Below, piece by piece: positions 7,744 to 15,158 of a stretch of DNA of 42,939 nucleotides. Position numbers and translations under genes: made by a program. Numbering within the stretch: position 1 is the stretch's first letter; each line of letters starts with the position of its first letter. The stretch lies in NCBI GenBank assembly GCA_949285145.1, contig CASDXQ010000023.1, positions 1-42,939 of the forward strand. Direction: 5' to 3'. The notes under the pieces were generated by a model. It saw nothing but the letters and a program-made list of their open reading frames with translations. It made no database searches and was not told the DNA's origin. Source of the stretch: an uncultured Spirochaetales bacterium. Its GTDB lineage: Bacteria > Spirochaetota > Spirochaetia > Sphaerochaetales > Sphaerochaetaceae.

Positions 7744-8618
7744 CAGTATTCAACCTCCTTTTTTGATGTAATACGCAGCTGTACGATTGTCACGAGTGCG
7801 ACAAGCAGGAAAAGGACAACCGATTTCGCACTTCCCATTCCCATGCGGTAACGTATGAATGCTTCCTGATAAATATTCAGCGCAATTGTCTGTGTCGTAC
7901 CGAACGGTCCGCCGTCAGTAAGCGCGAAAGGAATATCGAAAGCCTTGAACGCGCCGGCAATTGAAATGAAAAGGTTGATGGTTATTGTAGACATGAGAAG
8001 AGGAACCTGAACTTTCGTAATGCTTTTCACACCGGTGCATCCGTCCATCTCCGCAGCTTCGATCAGTTCTGAGGGTATCGTCTGGAAACCTGCGATATAA
8101 ATCAGAAGGGAAAAACCCAGGCTCTGCCATACTGATACCACGATGATAGTGAATGTCGCATGTGAAGTCTCTCCGAACCAGCTTATGCTCTTCAGCCATT
8201 CAATATTGAAAGTCTGTGCAAGTGACGGCAGGACCCAGGCGAACATCACATACCATATGAAAGCGACGAGAACCGAACTTATGATATTCGGGATGAAAAA
8301 GAATGCACGTGACACGCTTTTGCATCTCACATCACTCTTTGACAGGAAATATGCGAGAATGAATGCCAGCAGGTTGCTCAGCACAACAGTGGTCACTCCG
8401 ACCTTCACGGTGAACCAGAGCGTCCTGAAAAAATCGGCATCACTGAATATTTCAATATAGTTTCCCAGTCCGGCGAAATTCTTGATACCGGACATGAGGT
8501 TCCAGTCATATGTCGAATATGGAATTGTCCCGAAGAAAAGAGGTATCAGCAGGGCAAAGGAATAAAAACAGAGTGCCGGAAGGATGCATAACAGATAGAT
8601 TATCGTTTTTTTCTTCAT
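7743..8618 (-). CDS. Carbohydrate ABC transporter permease (MalF type, CUT1)
   Basis: 291-residue permease, partner of the MalG-type protein downstream. It starts MKKKTIIYLLCILPALCFYSFALLIPLFFG, a classic UgpA/MalF-type first helix. The EAA loop is LIEAAEMDGCTGVKSITKVQVPLL, followed by FDIPFALTDGGPFGTTQT. The ribosome site is weak (GGGGG four bases upstream). It follows the binding-protein gene after a stable 10-bp hairpin. Confidence 0.92.
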   Translation of the reverse strand: MKKKTIIYLLCILPALCFYSFALLIPLFFGTIPYSTYDWNLMSGIKNFAGLGNYIEIFSDADFFRTLWFTVKVGVTTVVLSNLLAFILAYFLSKSDVRCKSVSRAFFFIPNIISSVLVAFIWYVMFAWVLPSLAQTFNIEWLKSISWFGETSHATFTIIVVSVWQSLGFSLLIYIAGFQTIPSELIEAAEMDGCTGVKSITKVQVPLLMSTITINLFISIAGAFKAFDIPFALTDGGPFGTTQTIALNIYQEAFIRYRMGMGSAKSVVLFLLVALVTIVQLRITSKKEVEY

Positions 8619-8635
8619 AGAACCCCCGATAGAGT

Positions 8636-8665
8636 CCCGGGCATGCCTTCCTTAACATGCCCGGG
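8636..8665 (-). promoter_or_regulatory. Intercistronic hairpin after binding-protein gene
   Basis: Perfect 10-bp stem CCCGGGCATG/CATGCCCGGG with a 10-base loop between the binding-protein stop and the MalF-type start. No T-run follows, so it is more likely an mRNA 3'-end stabiliser than a full terminator. Confidence 0.75.
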
Positions 8666-8685
8666 GACAAAAGTAGCTGTTAGAA

Positions 8686-9945
8686 TCAAATGAAAGTTTT
8701 ATATGCTTCATCAAGCTCAGAGAGAACTGTAGCCTGATCTTTGGCTCCGAATACATATGCCTGGAAGATATCGCCGGAAACGACATCGAATCCGTTTGCA
8801 AACTGCTGGTAAACCCATGGTACCGTATTTCCGGCATCCGCATAGGCAAGATAATCAGCATATGCCTGACATTCGAATGTGAAGTTGAACGGCATCGCAG
8901 GTGGTGCTGAACCGATTTCATTGGACATGATTGCAACGTATCCGTTCTCAAGAGACCCGTCGCTGAGGAAATCGAGAACCTCCATTGTGGCTTCCTGGTT
9001 ATCCGGCTTTGCATTGACGACAAATACCTGTCCTACGTCAACAGCAAGCTTGTTTCTCTCGGGATTCTCACTTACCGGAACCGCAAACAGTCCGATGTCA
9101 GGCGGATTTGAAATATTATCAAGTGCGGAAAGTGAGAATTCGCCTGAAATGAGCATTGCGGCGCTGCCGTTTGCAAGAGCGTTGTAGCCTGATGTTGAGT
9201 CCATATCCTTATAGTTGGCACCTGAATACTTACTGAGGATATCTGCAAAGGCGAATACATCGTCAATTCCCTCAACATTGAATGTACCCTCCCCGCTGTT
9301 CAGACTGTCAATGAAACCCGGAATGTCATCCTGTACGACAGTTGTAAGAAGGATGCTGAAGAGATGCTTCAGTGTCCATGATTCCTTGAATGTGGAAGCA
9401 ATCGGCTGATAGCCGTTTGCCTGAAGGGTCTCGCACACCTGAATGAATTCACTCCTGGTGGTCGGCACTTCAGTGATTCCGCAGGCTTCGAAGATGTCTC
9501 TGTTGTAGTATACGCCAAGGAATTCATAGTTTGCAGGATAACCGTACACTTTTCCATCATATGAAGCGGATTCAAGGGACTCAGGATATACCTCGCTTAC
9601 AAACGGGGCATCAGAGAGATCCTGTATCCTTCCCGCCTGAGCGAAGGTTTTCACCTGTGCATACGGAGTCAGCAGATAGATATCCGCAAGATCGTTCGCA
9701 GCTGTCTTGGCTCCCAGATAGTTGGAATAGTCTCCGGACTGAACCTGGAAATTGATGTCGATATCAGGATGTGACGTCTCAAACTCGGCTTCAGACCTTT
9801 CGAGTCTGTCACCGCGGTCTGCAGCCCAGAGAGCAACCGTCACCTGAGTGCGTCCGTCACTGCTTGCCGACTCGGAACTTCCGTTAGCGAAAACGCTGTT
9901 CAGAGCCAGAGCCGCAATGAGTGCAAACAATAAGACTTTTTTCAT
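8686..9945 (-). CDS. Carbohydrate ABC transporter substrate-binding protein
   Basis: 419-residue periplasmic sugar-binding protein (family 1 extracellular solute-binding type). The signal peptide MKKVLLFALIAALALNSVFA is followed by NGSSESASSDG, with no lipobox cysteine, so it is probably released or held without a lipid anchor. Later features are NYEFLGVYYNRDIFEACGI and the repeated aromatic residues usual in these proteins. It is the first gene of the operon, with AAGGAG before the ATG and a palindromic operator between promoter and start. The sugar is not deducible. Confidence 0.92.
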   Translation of the reverse strand: MKKVLLFALIAALALNSVFANGSSESASSDGRTQVTVALWAADRGDRLERSEAEFETSHPDIDINFQVQSGDYSNYLGAKTAANDLADIYLLTPYAQVKTFAQAGRIQDLSDAPFVSEVYPESLESASYDGKVYGYPANYEFLGVYYNRDIFEACGITEVPTTRSEFIQVCETLQANGYQPIASTFKESWTLKHLFSILLTTVVQDDIPGFIDSLNSGEGTFNVEGIDDVFAFADILSKYSGANYKDMDSTSGYNALANGSAAMLISGEFSLSALDNISNPPDIGLFAVPVSENPERNKLAVDVGQVFVVNAKPDNQEATMEVLDFLSDGSLENGYVAIMSNEIGSAPPAMPFNFTFECQAYADYLAYADAGNTVPWVYQQFANGFDVVSGDIFQAYVFGAKDQATVLSELDEAYKTFI

Positions 9946-9966
9946 TGTATTTCTCCTTTTTGGTTA

Positions 9967-10023
9967 ATTTAACCGGTTAAATGAACCTAGAATCTTTATC
10001 TCACAGGTTTTTCCAACTGTCAA
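9967..10023 (-). promoter_or_regulatory. Sugar ABC promoter with downstream palindromic operator
   Basis: Minus strand: TTGACA (10023-10018), a 17-base spacer and GATAAA (10000-9995). A perfect 16-bp palindrome ATTTAACCGGTTAAAT lies at 9967-9982, about 12 bases beyond the -10, so a bound repressor would block initiation. The symmetric central CG pattern suggests a LacI-family protein. It differs from the other two operator types in this window. Confidence 0.75.
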
Positions 10024-10074
10024 GAAAAAATTTTCACTTTTTTTCCCGGCACTAAAGAGACTTTCTTACGGCAA

Positions 10075-10102
10075 TAAAAAGGGGCAGGCTCAGCCTACTC
10101 CC
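10075..10102 (-). terminator. Probable terminator overlapping the radical SAM stop codon
   Basis: Minus strand: a GGG...AGGC TGA GCCT...CCC hairpin with a small internal loop, followed by CTTTTTATTG. The TAG stop at 10092-10090 lies inside the stem. The stem is imperfect, so strength is uncertain. Confidence 0.5.
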
Positions 10103-10779
10103 AGATCTGTATTGTCGATGAGGATTTCCGCCTTGCGGCTCTTTCTCAGGGAAGGTACGATTTGTCTTATGAACGCATCGGCAAGTTCATCGTCCCTCTC
10201 CTCATGCGAGGAATTCGGGCAGAAGAGATTGACCGAATAATAATCAAAGAGTCTTTCGGCAGTTTCCACCGATGATTTTATATCTTCAAGTGTCTGCCCC
10301 TTCACCCCTGCAAGAAGACATATACCGTCAAAATACCTGCGTATCTCTTCTGCTGTAACATCCCGTCCTATACCTTTTTTCCATTTCAGCCTCAGGTCGG
10401 GATTGAAAGTTTCAACGCCCACCCTGTAATGCACCCGGCAGTCAAACTGCTCTGCAAAGCCGGCAAGGGAATTACGATACATCCAGTGAGCCTCAAACCA
10501 GAGATCCTTTATCCCTTTTTCCTTGACTGTCGCAGAGATCCTGCCGAGTGTACGATCATCAAGTTCCATCGCAGAACCTGAGTTTATGATATCGAGAACG
10601 CCGTATTTTCCGCTCACCATATCAAGAACAGACTCATTAATGGCAAACGGATCGGATGAAGTATCAAGATAATAATCACAGAAAGTGCATTTCCTCCATG
10701 CACAGCCTGCACCCTGAAGCAGAAGGAATTCCCTTTTCAGGCCCGAGTCAATTGTGCTGTAACGTACCAGTCCGCTCAT
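10090..10779 (-). CDS. Radical SAM protein linked to queuosine salvage (QueL-like candidate)
   Basis: 229-residue radical SAM protein. The cluster motif is CAWRKCTFC at residues 26-34, i.e. CX4CX2C rather than the usual CX3CX2C, preceded by LLQGAG. ELDDRTLGRISATVKEKGIKDLWFEAHW and RVGVETFN are barrel segments of the family. It overlaps the upstream queuosine-precursor transporter gene by four bases (ATGA), so both are made together. A radical SAM subgroup, QueL, is known to release queuine from queuosine in gut bacteria such as Clostridioides difficile. The pairing here makes this protein a candidate for that role or a related salvage step. This is inference; the radical SAM assignment itself is good. 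Confidence 0.75.
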   Translation of the reverse strand: MSGLVRYSTIDSGLKREFLLLQGAGCAWRKCTFCDYYLDTSSDPFAINESVLDMVSGKYGVLDIINSGSAMELDDRTLGRISATVKEKGIKDLWFEAHWMYRNSLAGFAEQFDCRVHYRVGVETFNPDLRLKWKKGIGRDVTAEEIRRYFDGICLLAGVKGQTLEDIKSSVETAERLFDYYSVNLFCPNSSHEERDDELADAFIRQIVPSLRKSRKAEILIDNTDLGVG

Positions 10780-11447
10780 AGGAACTTCCTTTTCAAAAGT
10801 CCGATCACGGCATATGCAAGAGGAGTGCCGGCCACAGCCTCGATCAGTATTTTAGCCGCATACTGCACGATGATCATTGACAGGAGATCTGCTGCAGGTG
10901 TTGTCCCTGCGAATGCAATGATAACGAAAAACACAGTGTCAAAGACATATCCCACGGCAGAAGATGCTATCGTCCTCACCCACAGCAGTTTCCCGTCTTT
11001 CTGCTTTTTCTTTATCCAGACAAGCACCTTTGCATTTGCCAGCTGTCCCAGAAGAAAGGAAATAAGGGAAGCTATGACAATACGCGGCACATAGGTGTAA
11101 ATCACGGAATATGCCTGCTGGACAGGTTCCATGTAATCAGGATAAGGCAGCACAACACCGATTGAGGTGAAGATGACAAGCATTGCATTGCATATGAATG
11201 TCAGGTAAATGACCTTGCGTGCCGTCCTGTATCCCCATACTTCTGCCAGCACATCCCCTGCCATGTAAGCAAAGGGAAATGTGATTGTTCCTGCATCAAA
11301 AAGCGACAAAGATCCGATTGAAATGATCTTGACTGCCATCAGATTGGCAACGAGATAAAGAGTGACCAGAAAAGCTGTGATTACGACAAGCGGTGAGAAA
11401 TCGCCTTTCCGGTTTTTTGAAGGGTTTTCCGAGACCTTGTTATTCAT
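10776..11447 (-). CDS. yhhQ: Queuosine precursor transporter (YhhQ/VUT family)
   Basis: 223-residue membrane protein of the YhhQ (DUF165, VUT) family, which imports preQ0, preQ1 or queuine. Family features are NLMAVKIISIGSLSLFDAGTITFPFAYMAGDVLAEVWGYRTARKVIYL near the start, then DTVFFVIIAFAG and AAKILIEAVAGTPLAYAVIGLLKR at the end. About six helices are visible. There is no Shine-Dalgarno site. The ATG lies 8 bases after an extended -10 box (TGCTATAGT) that overlaps the stop of the upstream nuclease gene, so a leaderless mRNA is likely. It is coupled by ATGA overlap to the radical SAM gene. Confidence 0.9.
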   Translation of the reverse strand: MNNKVSENPSKNRKGDFSPLVVITAFLVTLYLVANLMAVKIISIGSLSLFDAGTITFPFAYMAGDVLAEVWGYRTARKVIYLTFICNAMLVIFTSIGVVLPYPDYMEPVQQAYSVIYTYVPRIVIASLISFLLGQLANAKVLVWIKKKQKDGKLLWVRTIASSAVGYVFDTVFFVIIAFAGTTPAADLLSMIIVQYAAKILIEAVAGTPLAYAVIGLLKRKFL

Positions 11448-11455
11448 GAGGATGG

Positions 11456-11464
11456 ACTATAGCA
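11456..11464 (-). promoter_or_regulatory. Extended -10 promoter for yhhQ
   Basis: TGCTATAGT on the minus strand, eight bases before the yhhQ ATG; the TAG inside it is the nuclease stop codon. No good -35 is visible, as expected for an extended -10 promoter. Confidence 0.45.
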
Positions 11465-12455
11465 TAATTGCACTTCTGATGGCCGGCTGTTGTACAGGAT
11501 ATGGATTACATATCCCACAAGGTGAAAGTTCTAGCTTATCAACCATCCATTCATAGGGAGCAGTAATATCAACACGGTTTTCCTCTTTCATATTCACGGC
11601 GAAACGGCATGAAGGCAAATGAAATTTATCACTGTCTCTGCTGTATACATAAGCCGTTGCACCAGGAAGAACGGATGTGTCAATTGGACTTTCCCCGTCA
11701 TTTGCCCAGTTATCACCTGTCCGGTAATCAATGGTTATTCCAGGCTGTTTATTCATCATATAAACAGCAAAATCAATATCATCGCATTGCATGCAGTCTG
11801 CTTCATAAATAACACCATGACAGAAAAGATTATCTTCATAGAAATCAGGCGTCACCCTGACAAGCACCTGATGCATCACCCCGCTTTCCGAACCGTTATT
11901 TTCTTTCATATGATCCGCAACAATATTTTCAAAAGGCAGATTGCCTTCTATGTTGAAAAAACGTGTTCCGGCAATCAGAGCACGCGCTTCCGCGTTTATT
12001 CCGCTGAATTGATGGCCCAGTGTATGACATCGATTAAGAAGATACCCGCCGGATACTATCGAATATGAATTATTGACCCAGCCGGTTGGAGTTACGGAAC
12101 TGATACTGCCTCTTTCCTCATCTGGAAAATGCTCATAATCAAATAAGCCTTGTGTAACACCTACACGACCAAATTCATCAAGCTCAGACAGATATATATA
12201 ATATCTACCTCCATTCCAGTCATCTTCAGCAAATTCCGGCTGATTATCATTATATTGAATGAATGCAATGTCATCATCGATTGGAGTTGAAATTATATCC
12301 GCATGATTCTGAAATGCCGCGATGCCGGAACTTGAAATGCTTTCCCCATCTTCTTTTTCAGGAAAAAACATATCAGGGCTGCAGGATGCAAACGAAAACA
12401 CAAAAACAGATACAATTGCCAGTATTTTCATTACCTCAGCGGTCTTTCTCAGCAT
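11457..12455 (-). CDS. Secreted lipoprotein DNA/RNA non-specific endonuclease
   Basis: 332-residue nuclease of the beta-beta-alpha-metal type related to streptococcal EndA. The core reads GYLLNRCHTLGHQFSGINAEARALIAGTRFFNIEGNLPFENIVADHM. The histidine of NRCH stands where the DRGH histidine of the family does. The C-terminus carries FHLPSCRFAVNM...LELSPCGICNP, a small Cys/His module that often follows these nucleases. The signal peptide ends in a lipobox, FASC (Cys25), so it should be a lipoprotein. The start at 12455 has GGAGG ten bases upstream; an in-frame ATG at 12431 is possible but has a poor site. It probably scavenges or degrades extracellular nucleic acid. It overlaps the upstream gene by seven bases. 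Confidence 0.87.
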   Translation of the reverse strand: MLRKTAEVMKILAIVSVFVFSFASCSPDMFFPEKEDGESISSSGIAAFQNHADIISTPIDDDIAFIQYNDNQPEFAEDDWNGGRYYIYLSELDEFGRVGVTQGLFDYEHFPDEERGSISSVTPTGWVNNSYSIVSGGYLLNRCHTLGHQFSGINAEARALIAGTRFFNIEGNLPFENIVADHMKENNGSESGVMHQVLVRVTPDFYEDNLFCHGVIYEADCMQCDDIDFAVYMMNKQPGITIDYRTGDNWANDGESPIDTSVLPGATAYVYSRDSDKFHLPSCRFAVNMKEENRVDITAPYEWMVDKLELSPCGICNPYPVQQPAIRSAIML

Positions 12456-12961
12456 TTCGCATAAACCTCCTTTGTGATCTTCTCATGCGAGTTTCCCGTG
12501 AATTCAGATGAGGAAACCCTTTTCCAGCCATGAAGATAGGGGTTGTATTTCACATCTGACGGATAATGCCTGTTCCATCTGTAGACGATCAGCCGGTTCA
12601 GAGGAAATGATGAAAAATCTTCCGCTTCGAAGAAAAAAACGGCATCAGAAGGAATTTCATCCGGCAGCGGACAGATAATTTTTTTCCTTGCATCATCCGG
12701 AAAAATATCATAGCTGTATTCAGATACATACAGATTATCCCCTTCACCGAGGCCCATTACAATGTCATCAAGCATCACTCTGTCTTTCGACAGTCTTCTG
12801 CCGAAAAGCGAATATCCGTATTTTTCATCAACCGCTATTATTCCTGTACACACAACGCACCTCCCATATGAACAAACAAGAAGAAAAGCAGAATGTAACA
12901 AAAATGAAAAAATTAATATCCAACGTGAACAAACTTTCACATCCACACACTTCCCAAGCAT
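12449..12961 (-). CDS. Hypothetical protein, possibly membrane-anchored
   Basis: 170 residues from the ATG at 12961. I do not recognise the family. The first 30 residues contain a strong hydrophobic stretch (WILIFSFLLHSAFLLVCS), suggesting a signal anchor. The rest is soluble and acidic with many aromatics (YSYDIFPDDARKK, FFFEAEDFSSFPLNRLIVYRWNRHYP). A second possible start is a GTG at 12853 with GGGAGG six bases before it, which would give a 134-residue cytoplasmic protein. The upstream start has no ribosome site but has TATATG nine bases before it. It is translationally coupled to the nuclease gene and divergent from the HTH/channel-like gene. Confidence 0.6.
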   Translation of the reverse strand: MLGKCVDVKVCSRWILIFSFLLHSAFLLVCSYGRCVVCTGIIAVDEKYGYSLFGRRLSKDRVMLDDIVMGLGEGDNLYVSEYSYDIFPDDARKKIICPLPDEIPSDAVFFFEAEDFSSFPLNRLIVYRWNRHYPSDVKYNPYLHGWKRVSSSEFTGNSHEKITKEVYAKC

Positions 12962-12988
12962 TCCTATTTACATATATTATTACGGCTT
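12962..12988. promoter_or_regulatory. 27-bp divergent promoter region
   Basis: Only 27 bases separate the two divergent start codons. Plus-strand TATATT (12973-12978) lies 10 bases before the ATG at 12989. Minus-strand TATATG (12976-12971) lies 9 bases before the ATG at 12961. The two -10 boxes overlap, and neither gene has a Shine-Dalgarno site, so both mRNAs may be leaderless and mutually exclusive. Confidence 0.4.
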
Positions 12989-14737
12989 ATGAATAATACA
13001 GTGGGAAAGAAAACAAAGGACAAACTGAAAAAACTGGGAGCTTTTCTTGAGGAAAAGCACGGTATTTCACTTTACAGGGCAATATCTGTGAGCGAATCGA
13101 AAATCAATGATATTCTCAGCGGAAAGGAAGAACCGACAAGAAAGATATGTGCAAAAGTCGCCGCATACTTCTTCATCCCGCTTGAAAGCCTCATTGATGA
13201 TGACAAAGAGCTTCCCGATCTTGAGAAGCTTCCGCTTGATATGGATCTCATTTCCATCCAGAGAAATGACATCGAGAATGACATCGAACGTCAGAGACAG
13301 AGGCATTTCATCTCAAGAAACTGGAAAATGATAGGCTACAGAAAGAGAATAAAGCTCATTCTCTCCGTGCTTGTCATAGCTGTTCCGCTTATTGCCTACA
13401 TCATCTTCTGTGCAAGCGAAGTGCTTGTCGAGAGAACAGGCGATCTGCACAAATACAAGATCGGAAGCGACGGACTCTCATATGATAAATATGATCCGGT
13501 CCAGGTGAAATACCATGATGATCTTGAAAGCACATCGAAAGCCAATAACCCTGATGCTTACTATGTCGAAGTCACAGTCGGCGCCGTTCTCGAGAAGATC
13601 AAGAACATCGAATCCGCAACCTCGTCATATGAAGGCAGAATGCAGCTGTACTTCAAATTCGACAAGGATGAATTCAGGGAAATGTTCCGCCATTATGCCA
13701 GAAATGTGCTTGCCGACCAGATCATCACCGACTACTATGCGGAAAGCGGAGAGACACTCCCCGTACAGGCATTCTCATATGACGAATGGATCGATGAGCA
13801 TTACGACTATTTCGAATACTGGGTCGACACCCATGACAGGGAATATTATCCGGGTGAGACACCTTCAAACGTACTGACGGACAAAGAGACAATGTTTGTG
13901 ATCGGCAACGGAGAGTTTGTCCCTGATACGCTGGGAACGCTGAAGGAACTTGAGGAAGTGCAGTATTACGATGAGGAAGGAAAGCTCAGGACAATGTGCT
14001 ACCAGAAGATAAGATTCAGCGCAAAATTTGAGAAAGCATTCGACAGCGTGCGCTATCCTCTGGATTCCGTCCAGTTCAAGATGTATATCCTGCCAACCAT
14101 GGATGCCGATTACATACGCTATGTGCCCGATACCTCAACTGACAGCGAAGGAACACTTGTAAGCGGCTTCACGCCCTACTTCGGTGTCACATCAGGCTAC
14201 AGGCTCATCAACGAGACAGATGAGATGAAGAATTTCACTCTGCGTCTCAACTATTACTATGACACGAATAACGATCCGGCTGTTCATTTTGAGGACTCGG
14301 TGAGAACGCAGCTTGAGATCATAGTCAGGGCAAACCGTGCCGGAATGTCGCTCTTCCTGCAGGCTTTCATAAACCTCTTCAGCGTCGTGATCTGGATCAT
14401 AATCGCATTCTACAGCCAGAGCTATACCGGCGAAGACAGCATAGGGATGCTCGGTACAGGCCTTTTCGGCGTAATATCTTCCATGCTCGTCGGTCTCTCG
14501 ATGGTATCTGATGCGGGAATCTTCTCGCTTATCACGATGATCAATATTTTCACACTCGCCGTCATCATGATAATGACATACCAGTCCATTGCGGCAAAGA
14601 GGGCCCAGGTGAGAAAAGACAAAGTGCTTATCGCATACAACGGCATAAAGCTGAGAGTTCTTTTCGTGATCCTCACACTGTGCACCGTGGCGATGTTCAT
14701 CGCAATCCCGGCAATGGCCTACATGTGGGGTGTATGA
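12989..14737 (+). CDS. XRE-like HTH fused to a membrane protein with Cys-loop-channel-like architecture
   Basis: 582 residues. Residues 12-72 look like a Cro/XRE helix-turn-helix (ISVSESKINDILSGKEEPTRKICAKVAAYFFIPLESLIDDD). A basic stretch and one helix (about 122-143) follow. Residues 145-447 are an extracytoplasmic domain, and four helices end the protein (about 454-476, 484-506, 510-535, 555-578) with a basic loop (AAKRAQVRKDK) between the third and fourth. The outer domain has YYVEVTVGAVLEKIKNIESATSSYEGRMQLYFKF and IRFSAKFEKAFDSVRYPLDSVQFKMYI. These resemble the N-terminal strand pattern and the FPFDxQ region of pentameric ligand-gated channels. Topology fits: the HTH is inside, the sensor outside, the C-terminus outside. 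No Shine-Dalgarno site is present. A terminator follows. The channel homology is my inference from pattern, not a search. Confidence 0.7.
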   Translation: MNNTVGKKTKDKLKKLGAFLEEKHGISLYRAISVSESKINDILSGKEEPTRKICAKVAAYFFIPLESLIDDDKELPDLEKLPLDMDLISIQRNDIENDIERQRQRHFISRNWKMIGYRKRIKLILSVLVIAVPLIAYIIFCASEVLVERTGDLHKYKIGSDGLSYDKYDPVQVKYHDDLESTSKANNPDAYYVEVTVGAVLEKIKNIESATSSYEGRMQLYFKFDKDEFREMFRHYARNVLADQIITDYYAESGETLPVQAFSYDEWIDEHYDYFEYWVDTHDREYYPGETPSNVLTDKETMFVIGNGEFVPDTLGTLKELEEVQYYDEEGKLRTMCYQKIRFSAKFEKAFDSVRYPLDSVQFKMYILPTMDADYIRYVPDTSTDSEGTLVSGFTPYFGVTSGYRLINETDEMKNFTLRLNYYYDTNNDPAVHFEDSVRTQLEIIVRANRAGMSLFLQAFINLFSVVIWIIIAFYSQSYTGEDSIGMLGTGLFGVISSMLVGLSMVSDAGIFSLITMINIFTLAVIMIMTYQSIAAKRAQVRKDKVLIAYNGIKLRVLFVILTLCTVAMFIAIPAMAYMWGV

Positions 14738-14764
14738 TCAACCTTTTTTATGGAGAAAACCGTT

Positions 14765-14796
14765 ACAGGCTGTCCGGCGCGGCAGCCTGTTTTCGT
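14765..14796 (+). terminator. Rho-independent terminator
   Basis: ACAGGCTG, a GC-rich 10-base loop, CAGCCTGT, then TTTTCGTTT, 28 bases after the stop of the HTH/channel-like gene. Confidence 0.85.
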
Positions 14797-14848
14797 TTCA
14801 TCCACACATGAAAAACATATTTTTTCCACTTTAACCGCAGTTTTCCAT

Positions 14849-14877
14849 TTGACAATCAGTACCGGCATGTTGTTAGA
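14849..14877 (+). promoter_or_regulatory. Probable promoter for the small gene at 14901
   Basis: TTGACA (14849-14854) with a TGTTAG/GTTAGA -10-like sequence 16-17 bases later. Its position argues against the in-frame ATG at 14877 as the start codon. Confidence 0.5.
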
Positions 14878-14900
14878 TGGCACAGGGTGTATTGAGAAAA

Positions 14901-15146
14901 ATGGGAAAAATGGAATTGAGGCAGGAACATCTCCTGCAGGAAACAAGAGAAAACATATGTCTGATCAACGGTTCATATTATGCCACCGGTCATGACGGCA
15001 GAGGGCTGTATGAACTGGTCGATCCGAAGATCGCATATTTTGAAGGCGAAGGCCGTCTTATTGACGAGAGCTTCCGGCTGTCAGGAAAGAACACACCGGA
15101 AGCGGAAATAACGGCAAGAGTGAAAGAACTCGGAAATCAGTTCTGA
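14901..15146 (+). CDS. Small hypothetical protein
   Basis: 81 residues, hydrophilic, no signal peptide or membrane segment. I do not recognise it. It contains a pattern ICLINGSYYATGHDGRGLYELVDPKIAYFEGEGRLIDESFRLSG. The start is uncertain between the ATGs at 14901 and 14910; the latter has GGGA four bases upstream. It has its own TTGACA promoter and a terminator before it, and converges on the DUF3089 gene, whose end is 12 bases away. The intervening GAATGC...GCATTC dyad may end both transcripts. Confidence 0.5.
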   Translation: MGKMELRQEHLLQETRENICLINGSYYATGHDGRGLYELVDPKIAYFEGEGRLIDESFRLSGKNTPEAEITARVKELGNQF

Positions 15147-15158
15147 ATGCCTTTCTGA

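Noticed and set aside
8686..9945. Reading the sugar-binding proteins as lipoproteins
   Set aside because: Their signal peptides end FANG or FAGG and have no cysteine near the cleavage site, unlike the amino-acid-binding protein at 16235.
12853..12961. Treating the hydrophobic N-terminus of the 170-residue protein as certainly real
   Set aside because: A GTG with a better ribosome site starts after it, and the segment is A/T-rich like intergenic DNA. The longer form is kept with lowered confidence.
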